From Burkholderiaceae bacterium (lineage in GTDB: Bacteria; Pseudomonadota; Gammaproteobacteria; Burkholderiales; Burkholderiaceae_F): 64,000 nt of DNA. The translations under genes were made by a program, and so were the position numbers. Below the pieces are notes generated by a model that was given only the letters and a program-made list of their open reading frames with translations, made no database searches and was not told the DNA's origin. The stretch is taken from positions 1 to 64,000 of the forward strand of contig JAFAIM010000060.1 of the NCBI GenBank assembly GCA_019236735.1, read 5' to 3'. Shown here piece by piece: positions 55,361 to 62,332 of this stretch (its first letter is position 1; each line of letters opens with the position of its first letter).

Positions 55361-55617
55361 ACCCGATCCTCGGGCTCGATCACTTCGAAGGTTTCGTCGA
55401 TCCGCGCCTGGATCCGTTCCGTCTCCTTGCGCAGCCTGCGCAGTCCCCCGAAACCTCCCATCCACGGAGGCCGCCCATCAGCAGCAGCGGTCGCGCCGCC
55501 GGCGAGCTTTTCCTGCAGTGCCTCCGCGACGAATTCCTTGAGGCTCTGGCTGCGTTCGGCCGCTTTCGATTTGACTCTGCGGAACAGCGGATCCGGAATC
55601 TCGATGGTCGTCTTCAT
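55357..55617 (-). CDS. vapB: VapB-like antitoxin
   Basis: The 86-residue protein starts MKTTIEIPDPLFRRVKSKAAERSQ and continues LKEFVAEALQEKL, a ribbon-helix-helix DNA-binding domain, with a C-terminal toxin-binding tail (ERIQARIDETFEVIEPEDRV). A partial copy of its 5' end and leader is found at 59690-59763. Confidence 0.88.
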   Translation of the reverse strand: MKTTIEIPDPLFRRVKSKAAERSQSLKEFVAEALQEKLAGGATAAADGRPPWMGGFGGLRRLRKETERIQARIDETFEVIEPEDRV

Positions 55618-55668
55618 CGTGCGCCCAGTTTACCATATTTACGGTTTTACGGCTTAAGGCTGAAGACT

Positions 55669-55767
55669 CTGCGCGAGCAGGCGCGCGCCGAAGGGCGCAG
55701 CGTCGAGTCGCTCGCCAGCAGCATGGTCGAGGCCGCCAACCGGCTCAACTCGATCGCGCGCTCCTAG
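55669..55767 (+). repeat. 99-bp direct repeat, copy B (orphan ANTAR tail)
   Basis: This second copy of the regulator 3' end (LREQARAEGRSVESLASSM...) has no receiver or start. It marks the right border of the inserted segment. Confidence 0.92.
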
Positions 55768-55865
55768 GAAATCGTCGGGACCGCGAAGGAGCCGGTCGCG
55801 AAGTCCAGCCATTCCTGGGTTCGGCGCGGTTCCTGACTACCGCTGTTGCGTGCAAAGGGAGCGTT

Positions 55866-55925
55866 CCGACCGACCGCCGTTGCTGAAAACCGACCGGCCG
55901 TGATCGGCCAGCTGCGGTCGGTCGG
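55866..55925. repeat. Inverted repeat, 12-bp arms
   Basis: CCGACCGACCGC at 55866-55877 pairs with GCGGTCGGTCGG at 55914-55925, and the loop holds further GGCC-rich symmetry. It lies in the 219-base gap before the PagL-like gene and could act as a terminator-like structure. Confidence 0.6.
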
Positions 55926-55986
55926 GTCGTCGGGAATTCGTGCATATTGGGGTCACTGGCCGTCGCCATATAAGCTGTGCTTCCCT

Positions 55987-56676
55987 ATGAACAGCCGACC
56001 TCGATCAGTCATGGCGCAGCTCACTGCATGCCATGACCGTCCGAGCCGGCCTCGCTGCGCCTGGTACTTGCGGCGCATCGCGCTGGCATCGGTCGGGCTC
56101 CTGCCCCTCACCGTATCACCCCGCGTCGAAGCTGCGCCCCTCGCACTAGCGCCGGAGTTGCAGGTTGAGGTTCTGCATCCGACCAAGCATGATCGGGATC
56201 TCAAGACGATCAACCTGCGCGGCTTTATCGCGGCGAAGCGCTTCGACGCCATCCCGCTGTCCCTGAACTTCGGCGTGACGCTCAGCCGGGTCACGGGCAC
56301 GATCACCCAACTTGTAGGCGATTTCAATCAGGGCACCTTGCATGGCGAGACCTTCGCCAGCCCCGCTTGGGGATTTGGCCCGACGGTGCAGCCGCGTTTT
56401 GAGCTCTTGCACTACGCTGGCCTGACGGTGCGCGCCGATTTCAGCGGCAGCTTCCTTTGGTACAACCATGACTTTCCAAGCGGTGGCCGGCGCTATAACT
56501 TCATGTGGCAGGCCGGACCCACGCTTGCCTACGCGCCGCCTTCATCCTGTCTGCGGCTGTCCGCCGGGTACCGGCTTTGGATGCATGTCTCAAATGGCAC
56601 CGGCCTGGGTCCGCGGAACCCCTCCTATGAAGGTGCCGGACCCTTTGTCGGCTTCGGTTGCGCCCTGCATTCGTAG
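55987..56676 (+). CDS. Putative outer-membrane lipid A deacylase (PagL-like)
   Basis: The 229-residue protein has a signal-like segment (RRIALASVGLLPLTVSPRVEAA), then alternating strands of a small beta-barrel. Near the C-terminus MHVSNGTGLGPRNPSYEGAG resembles the PagL catalytic region (His-x-Ser-Asn, then a Glu about 15 residues later). PagL removes the 3-O acyl chain of lipid A. The resemblance is local; another small barrel such as an OmpW-like protein is possible. The start could also be the ATG at 56011. Confidence 0.5.
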   Translation: MNSRPRSVMAQLTACHDRPSRPRCAWYLRRIALASVGLLPLTVSPRVEAAPLALAPELQVEVLHPTKHDRDLKTINLRGFIAAKRFDAIPLSLNFGVTLSRVTGTITQLVGDFNQGTLHGETFASPAWGFGPTVQPRFELLHYAGLTVRADFSGSFLWYNHDFPSGGRRYNFMWQAGPTLAYAPPSSCLRLSAGYRLWMHVSNGTGLGPRNPSYEGAGPFVGFGCALHS

Positions 56677-57142
56677 CGCTCCCGCGGAACGGCTGCTGCC
56701 GCAGGTTGTCGGGAACAATGAGAAGAGAGCAGCCGGGCGTGGAGCATGATAATCAGATAGCAACGACATTACGGGCCTTTGGCGGCTCCAAGCCGACCGA
56801 CGTGCGAGGGTCAGGTTATGGCAGGACCGGTTGCCACGGAGCCGAACGACGCCTACGGGTCGGTCGGGAAAAATCCCGGCCGGTTTCGGTGATCTCGACG
56901 AGGGGACCGCAACGCGAGGCATTGCGAACCCTCGATCCGCCGGCGGCCGCTTGGCCATTGATACCGACCTTGCGAAACCCGCGTAAGCTGCCCGACACGA
57001 ACGAACCTGGCCGGCCACTTCCGGTCATCGAGGGGTACTGCCAGAATCGCGACAAAGCGGACTCTTCCCTCATGCTGTCATGCATGCCAGAAGGCATGGG
57101 GTCCACCCGTCACGAGCTACGAGGGCCATTCAGCGCGAGGCT
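56677..57142. other. Intergenic stretch without a recognisable gene
   Basis: These 466 bases have open frames on both strands, but none shows a known motif, good ribosome site or coding-like composition. Short GGTCGG/CCGACC-rich patches recall the inverted repeat at 55866-55925. I see nothing else in it. Confidence 0.5.
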
Positions 57143-57649
57143 TCACTTCACTCTGTGGAATTCCCTGTAGAAGTGACCTTCAGGTGCGCTGATTTCAATC
57201 ACCAGGACGTCGCCATTCAGCTTGAATGGCCGGGACTGTTCGGTCCCGATATAGCTCGGATGCAGGCTGCCTTCGACGATGTGAGTCACAACACTCTTGT
57301 TCTCGTCCACGCGATAGGTGCCGAAGTAGGCGACGTAGCCGTCGTAGGCCGAGCGTACTTCGGCTTCCGTGCCCTTCTCGTCGTCCCCCGATGCGAAGGC
57401 GGGCGTTGCGGGGACTCTCATGCCCTGGACGCTCATGTGCCCGGTACTGTCGTAGATCAGGAACCCCGCGGGGTGCTCTCCATATGGATACGTCGCTTTG
57501 CCGGAAGGATCGGTATCGACAAATTTGACAATCTGCCACGTGCCCACGAGTTGCGTCGCCAGGCGATTTGCGGCGGAGCGGTCGTCGTCGGTTGCTGAAA
57601 ACGCCGAGAGGAGGGCTGCTGAAAGAAACAAGATTGCGGCGCGCGCCAT
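57143..57649 (-). CDS. Secreted lipocalin-like domain protein
   Basis: The 168-residue protein has a signal peptide (ARAAILFLSAALLSAFSA) and a lipocalin-like fold pattern: LVGTWQIVKFVDTDPSG, HPAGFLIYDSTGHMSVQ, YDGYVAYFGTYRVDENKSVV and HIVEGSLHPSYIGTEQSRPF. The family is poorly characterised. An AGGAGG site precedes the ATG at 57649. Confidence 0.8.
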   Translation of the reverse strand: MARAAILFLSAALLSAFSATDDDRSAANRLATQLVGTWQIVKFVDTDPSGKATYPYGEHPAGFLIYDSTGHMSVQGMRVPATPAFASGDDEKGTEAEVRSAYDGYVAYFGTYRVDENKSVVTHIVEGSLHPSYIGTEQSRPFKLNGDVLVIEISAPEGHFYREFHRVK

Positions 57650-57911
57650 GCGACCTCCTCCGAGTCCTTGTGATCCGACGCCTACGCCGCAGAAGGCTAC
57701 GCCGACTCTACGGGCGCGGGGAAGGCCGCCGAGCCACTGATTGACGTTGTTCATCGAGTTCCGGCACGTCCGTTACGCCGCGTGCCGAGCGGCCGGTCCA
57801 CGCTGACCTGACGGTCGGGTATGGGTCGGTCTCGAATATTTACGGACCGCTAACGGTGCCGCCAACCAACGGCCGCATCTGCGTCAGTTGCACGCGGTTG
57901 CGGCGCGCGCC

Positions 57912-58319
57912 TTACGGTTTGCGCTGGCGATCGACGAACTCACGCGGGCTGAGCACGGTTACGCTCCCGCGGGCGCGCGAAGGGAAGTGACGGAGATTGC
58001 CGGTTACCAGTACGCTCGCACTCGCCAACGCAACCGCAAGGAATGGCTCGTCGTCTCGATCGGGTAGGCGAACCGGCCACGGCGGGGCAGCCGTAACGAC
58101 GAATGCGAACTGGTCAAGCGCGGCAAGAACGTCGTCGATTCGGGCAGGCTCGAACGCGAATTCCGCGCGCCGCAGAACCTCCTCGTACTCCTGGCGGATC
58201 GCGGCGTCGAAGGCAAGTTCGAGGTCGCCCGCGAGGACCGCTTCGAGGATCCATCCGGGCGGACCAGCAGCAGAGAGCAGTCCCGAAACCAGGACGTTCG
58301 TATCGAGGACGACCCTCAT
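57912..58319 (-). CDS. PIN-domain toxin of a putative toxin-antitoxin pair
   Basis: The 135-residue protein begins MRVVLDTNVLVSGLLSAAGPP, with IRQEYEEVL, LPDRDDEPFLAVALA and LVTGNLRHF, the acidic residues of the COG1569-type PIN family. It overlaps the upstream Phd-like antitoxin gene by four bases. Confidence 0.9.
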   Translation of the reverse strand: MRVVLDTNVLVSGLLSAAGPPGWILEAVLAGDLELAFDAAIRQEYEEVLRRAEFAFEPARIDDVLAALDQFAFVVTAAPPWPVRLPDRDDEPFLAVALASASVLVTGNLRHFPSRARGSVTVLSPREFVDRQRKP

Positions 58320-58624
58320 CCCGGGGTGCGACGGCCGCGTTCCCGGCGGGCTTTCGCAATGACCGATTCGATGTGTCGAGCGGGCATCCGGCTCATGCCG
58401 CGACGTTGGGCCTCCGCGCGGATCGCTCGCAATGCTTCCAGGGCGCGCGCGCGGCGAAGCGTTTCAAGCGTCCGATCAATCGAACCCGCGTCAACCGGGA
58501 TCATGACCGCAACCGGTCGACCGTTGGCCGTCAGCACGGCTTCGCGCTCGCTCTTGAGGGCGTCTCGAACCTGCCTCGGTCGGGTCCGGAAGTCTCGAAT
58601 CGTCACGGTCTTCATGGAAGACAT
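58316..58624 (-). CDS. Phd/YefM-type antitoxin
   Basis: The 102-residue protein has VTIRDFRTRPRQVRDALKSE with REAVLTANGRPVAVMIPVD, the Phd/YefM DNA-binding domain, and a basic C-terminal tail. ATGs at 58624 and 58615 are both possible. A 14-bp palindrome just upstream may be its operator. Confidence 0.85.
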   Translation of the reverse strand: MSSMKTVTIRDFRTRPRQVRDALKSEREAVLTANGRPVAVMIPVDAGSIDRTLETLRRARALEALRAIRAEAQRRGMSRMPARHIESVIAKARRERGRRTPG

Positions 58625-58637
58625 GGTACACCCGTGA

Positions 58638-58651
58638 GTGACAGATGTCAC
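58638..58651. promoter_or_regulatory. Candidate operator palindrome of the Phd/PIN pair
   Basis: GTGACA-GA-TGTCAC is a 14-bp near-perfect palindrome 14 bases before the antitoxin start. Phd-type antitoxins repress through such sites. The 254-base stretch beyond it, to 58905, holds no recognisable gene. Confidence 0.5.
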
Positions 58652-58905
58652 CCAAATTGGATACCGTAAGCAATGCCAACCGTCCGAAGAGCTCGTTTCC
58701 GGATCGGCGGTCAGCTTTGCTGACGTTGCCGAAATCGTCTCGCCGCAGGTCGTTTGGGGTTGATCGCGAACGGCTGCTCCGCAGGACCCTTCAGCGACCG
58801 GATTGGGTCGTTACCGCTGCGGAGCGTCCGCTGCCCCGCAGCGCGACGCCGAGGCGGCTTCCGCGGCTGCACCGGTCGGGGTGGACCGCTCGGCGGTATC
58901 GGCTT

Positions 58906-59391
58906 TCAGCGCCCCAGCGCCAAGTAGAGCGTGAGGTCGCGATCGATCAGCGGCTTGAAGCCAAAGTGTTCGTAGAAGGCACTGGCGGCGTCATCCTTGG
59001 CGTCAACAATCAACGCATAGGCGGCGACCTGGGCTCGAGCCTTCAGGCAGCGATCGACGGCGCAGCCCACCAGAATCTTGCCCAAACCACTGCCCTGCTG
59101 ATCGATCCGACAGGCTAGGCGGCCCATACGGAAGCAAGGAACCGGAAACCGCGGCAACTTCTTACGCTCCGGTTCCGCCAGCCGAGCCACATCCACCTCG
59201 GCGGCGCTGAGAGTGTAGTAGCCTAGGATCGTCCCGCGCGCCGCCGTATCCACGAGGACGTAGACCGAGGTAAGGCCCTTACGCCGGTGCTGTTCGGCGA
59301 ACCGCTGCAGGTATTCATTTAGCACCGGCACTCCGCAGTCGAAGCCCGATCGGTCATGGACCGCGGGATCGAGCGGGTGCTCCTCAAGCAC
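58906..59391 (-). CDS. tacT: GNAT-family toxin (TacT-like)
   Basis: The 161-residue protein begins at a GTG with LEEHPLDPAVHDRSGFDCG, with LNEYLQRFAEQHRRKGLTSVYV, YYTLSAAEV, the acetyl-CoA loop QQGSGLGKILVG and FYEHFGFKPL. TacT-type enzymes acetylate charged tRNAs and block translation. The start overlaps the DUF1778 antitoxin gene by eight bases. Confidence 0.88.
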   Translation of the reverse strand: MLEEHPLDPAVHDRSGFDCGVPVLNEYLQRFAEQHRRKGLTSVYVLVDTAARGTILGYYTLSAAEVDVARLAEPERKKLPRFPVPCFRMGRLACRIDQQGSGLGKILVGCAVDRCLKARAQVAAYALIVDAKDDAASAFYEHFGFKPLIDRDLTLYLALGR

Positions 59392-59656
59392 GCCGAACCC
59401 TGCGCCTCGCCCGGTTTAAGGCCTCTCTCAGTGCAGGGTTGGGAGCGAACGCCGAATCCAGCGCCCGCGCAAAGCGAGTGAAGTCACGCCCCGATAGGGT
59501 CAGGCGGGCTTCGCGTTCCAGCAGTTCCTTGGCCTTTTCCTTCGCAGCGGCGCGCACGAACCCGGCCATGGTCGTGCCCATCAGTGCGGCCGCCTTGGCA
59601 ACGACGGCCTTCTCGTCAGGGTCCATCTTCAGGTCGAATCGGGCTGTTGTCGACAT
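59384..59656 (-). CDS. tacA: DUF1778 antitoxin (TacA-like)
   Basis: The 90-residue protein starts MSTTARFDLKMDPDEKAVVAKA, with an AALMGTTMAGFVRAAAKEKAKELL ribbon-helix-helix domain and a C-terminal toxin-binding region (FTRFARALDSAFAPNPALRE). The ATG at 59656 is preferred over the TTG at 59668. Confidence 0.88.
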   Translation of the reverse strand: MSTTARFDLKMDPDEKAVVAKAAALMGTTMAGFVRAAAKEKAKELLEREARLTLSGRDFTRFARALDSAFAPNPALREALNRARRRVRRA

Positions 59657-59689
59657 CGTCGGATCCAATCTGGTACGGCATTTTACCGT

Positions 59690-59763
59690 ATCTTGGTCGC
59701 TGCGGACCAGCGGATCGGGAAATTTCGATGGTCGTCTTCATTTGGCGACCATATCACCACATT
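59690..59763 (-). pseudogene. vapB 5' remnant and leader
   Basis: Read leftward, the leader GCCGTAAAT-TGGT--TATGGT and first codons (ATGAAGACGACCATCGAAAT) match the start of vapB at 55617. The match is lost after about ten codons. The leader end supplies the stop codon and the last residues of the neighbouring sensor kinase. Confidence 0.6.
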
Positions 59764-61073
59764 TACGGCTTTAAAGCGCCCGGCTGATCCCACATCGTGA
59801 AGAAGAACGTGGCGCCCTTGCCGGGCTCGGACTCGGCCCAGATTCGGCCGCCGTGCCTGCGAACGATCCGCTGCACCGTCGCCAAGCCCACACCGGTTCC
59901 GGCGAACTCGCTCTGCGAATGCAACCGCTGGAACACTCCGAACAGACGGTCGGCGAAACGCATGTCGAAACCGGCGCCGTTGTCGCGCACGAAGAATGCA
60001 TGCTCGGCTCCCGACTGCCGGCCGAATTCGATTCGGGCCCCCGACGATCGAGCTGAGAACTTGAAGGCATTGCCGAGCAGGTTCTGCAGCACCAGTCGCA
60101 GCAGCGTACGGTCGCCCTCGACACTCAGCCCGGGCTCGACCGCTACCTGCACCTGGCGGGCTGGCTCGGCCGCTTTCAGTTCTTCGGCGAGCTGGCGCGC
60201 TGTTTCGGAAAGATCGACCCGCTCGAAGTGCAGTTCGCGGCCCGTCGTGCTCGACAGCGACAGCAGCGTGTCGATCATCGAATTCATCCGGCCCGCCGCC
60301 GCGACGATCCGTTTCATGTGCTCACGTCCGAGCGCATCCAGCCGCTCGCCGTAGTCCTCCAGGACGATTTGCGCGAAACCGTCGACCACGCGCAATGGGG
60401 CGCGCAGATCGTGCGAAACCGAGTAGGTGAAGCTCTCCAGCTCCCGCGCTGCCAGATCGGAGCGACGCGTACGCGCCGCGTTATCGGCTTCGAGCTCGCG
60501 GATGCGCGCATTCGCTGCCGCAGCATCCTCGGCCCCGCTCGCACCGTCCGCAGGCAGGCTCGCCACCCCGGCATATCCGCTGAAACGTCCGGTTGCCGAA
60601 TACAAGGGAGAGCCGCTCAACAGCAAGGAGCGCGTCGAAGACGGGGCGGCACCCACCGGTACATCGTGAAACGGCAGCCGCTGAGCCACTGCTTCGGCGA
60701 TGCGCGCAGGGGCTGCAGCCGCCTTGTCGTCCAGCTGCCACGGAGCTCGCCCGAGCAGCGCTTCGAGCCGAAGGCCATCCGGGCTGCCGCGGCCCGCTTC
60801 GGCCTCAACGATGCGCAGATCCGCATCGGTGCGCCACCACCAATTGCTCGACGCCGCCAGTGCGCGGCGCAATGCCGCCCGTTCCGCCTCCGCACGCCGC
60901 GGCCGCAGCGCAATCAGAAATGCGATGCCGCTCACCGCGCCCAGCGCGAGAGCGCCCAGCAGCATCAGCGGTACGAGGTACGGGGCCACGAGTCCGAGTG
61001 GGGTCCGCTCGGGCGCGATTGTGCCAGCGAAGCACCCAATCGGCCGAATTGAGCGGTTTTTCCGGATCTTCAT
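59763..61073 (-). CDS. Membrane sensor histidine kinase
   Basis: The 436-residue protein has one clear membrane segment (about 25-55), a PAS-like sensor region, a coiled coil, and a HisKA domain with phospho-acceptor His in FTYSVSHDLRAPLRVVDGF. The HATPase domain follows (LLRLVLQNLLGNAFKFSAR, VRDNGAGFDMRFADRLFGVFQR, GTGVGLATVQRIVRRHGG). This resembles bacteriophytochrome-type kinases without the photosensor. Its stop lies in the vapB remnant. No partner regulator is adjacent on this strand; the divergent receiver gene is a candidate. Confidence 0.92.
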   Translation of the reverse strand: MKIRKNRSIRPIGCFAGTIAPERTPLGLVAPYLVPLMLLGALALGAVSGIAFLIALRPRRAEAERAALRRALAASSNWWWRTDADLRIVEAEAGRGSPDGLRLEALLGRAPWQLDDKAAAAPARIAEAVAQRLPFHDVPVGAAPSSTRSLLLSGSPLYSATGRFSGYAGVASLPADGASGAEDAAAANARIRELEADNAARTRRSDLAARELESFTYSVSHDLRAPLRVVDGFAQIVLEDYGERLDALGREHMKRIVAAAGRMNSMIDTLLSLSSTTGRELHFERVDLSETARQLAEELKAAEPARQVQVAVEPGLSVEGDRTLLRLVLQNLLGNAFKFSARSSGARIEFGRQSGAEHAFFVRDNGAGFDMRFADRLFGVFQRLHSQSEFAGTGVGLATVQRIVRRHGGRIWAESEPGKGATFFFTMWDQPGALKP

Positions 61074-61270
61074 TTCGAATGCTTCCTTTCGGCTCGCAGG
61101 GGTCCGCTGAAGCGGAAATACGGGAGGTTTGGCTAGACCAATCGAAGCCCCGTATTCGCCGGCTTTCCAGCCCGTGCGCCAGTTAAGTTCGCCTTGGCGC
61201 CGTCGAAAAAATGCTAAGGGCGCGCAGATTGCGCGCAGCACGCATTGCGCGCACACGCACCACGAAGGTC

Positions 61271-62332
61271 ATGATTCGAGACTCGACCCCGCTGCTGTTT
61301 CCGAGCGCCGACGGCCCGGGCCTGCCTGCGGACGGCGAGGGGCCCGCTGAACGGCTGACCGAGCCCTTCGCAGGCCGGCCTTGGGCAATCGCTCCGGCTC
61401 TGGTGGCAGGTCTTTGCGCGGCCGGAGCGCTGCCTTTTGCGCTGCACGATGGGCTTGGGCTTCCGAGCGCGTGGGCAGCCGCGCTGACGCTGGCCGCGGC
61501 CGCGCCGGCTGGGCTGATGCTGGGGCGCCGGCTGAGCCGCCCGCTGCGGGCTTTGTCCGCCCGCGCCGAGCAGCTGTCGGTGAGGTACACCGGGCGGGCG
61601 GTTCGGGGCAGCCGCAACGACATGCGCAACCTGATGGCATCGTTCGATGCGATGACGCAGGCGCTGCTGTTGCAGTTGGAACGCCTAAAGGCGCTGCACC
61701 TGGAGGAGATGCAGAGCAGCCTCGAGCTGCAGCGACGCTACGCGTTGATGCGCGTGCTGCGCAACGTGGCAACCGCCGCGCTGGAGTGCGAACACTTCGA
61801 GCAGGTGCTCGAGCGCGCGGTCGAAGAGTTGGGCGGGTATCTGGACTGGCCGATCGGGCGCGTATTGATCGCCGGCGATCCTGCCGACGGACGCGATCCA
61901 CCGCAGCGCTCAACGTGGTTTGTCGCCGAAGGCGACCGTTACACAGCCTTTGTTGCGGCAAGCGAGGCGGAGGGCGCCGAGTTCAGCGCAAACGGCCCGA
62001 TCGGACTGGCCGGCGCCACCGGGATGCCTCATTGGGTGACCGATCTGGCCGTGCTGCGACAGTGGCAGCGCGGGGAGACGGCGCGCCAGTGCGGCCTGAA
62101 AAGCGGCTTCGTAATCCCGATCGCCGGCGATGGCTCGAGCCACGCGTTCCTCGAATTCTTCTCCGACCATCGCGTGGAAGCGTCGGCCGAGATGATCGAG
62201 CTGATCGAACAGATTCACGCGGAGCTCTGGCAGGCCGGCCAATGGCGCCGCGAGCGCGCCAAACTCGCGGCCCGGTCGCGCGCGCCGGCAGCAGCGGCCA
62301 CGCTGCACATGACGGGAGCCGCACAGCGATGA
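61271..62332 (+). CDS. HAMP-GAF domain signalling protein
   Basis: The 353-residue protein has two hydrophobic segments (about 35-85) with no sizeable periplasmic loop, a HAMP-like linker (RRLSRPLRALSARAEQL), a coiled coil and a GAF-like domain (about 165-330: ALECEHFEQVLERAVEEL, GFVIPIAGDGSSHAFLEFFSD). There is no catalytic domain. It overlaps the next gene by four bases, so it may relay signals to the receiver-GGDEF-EAL protein. The start at 61271 is chosen; 61211 is possible. Confidence 0.7.
   Translation: MIRDSTPLLFPSADGPGLPADGEGPAERLTEPFAGRPWAIAPALVAGLCAAGALPFALHDGLGLPSAWAAALTLAAAAPAGLMLGRRLSRPLRALSARAEQLSVRYTGRAVRGSRNDMRNLMASFDAMTQALLLQLERLKALHLEEMQSSLELQRRYALMRVLRNVATAALECEHFEQVLERAVEELGGYLDWPIGRVLIAGDPADGRDPPQRSTWFVAEGDRYTAFVAASEAEGAEFSANGPIGLAGATGMPHWVTDLAVLRQWQRGETARQCGLKSGFVIPIAGDGSSHAFLEFFSDHRVEASAEMIELIEQIHAELWQAGQWRRERAKLAARSRAPAAAATLHMTGAAQR

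Noticed and set aside
56658-57170. Open frames on both strands between the PagL-like and lipocalin-like genes
   Set aside because: They have no motif, no ribosome site and no coding-like composition.
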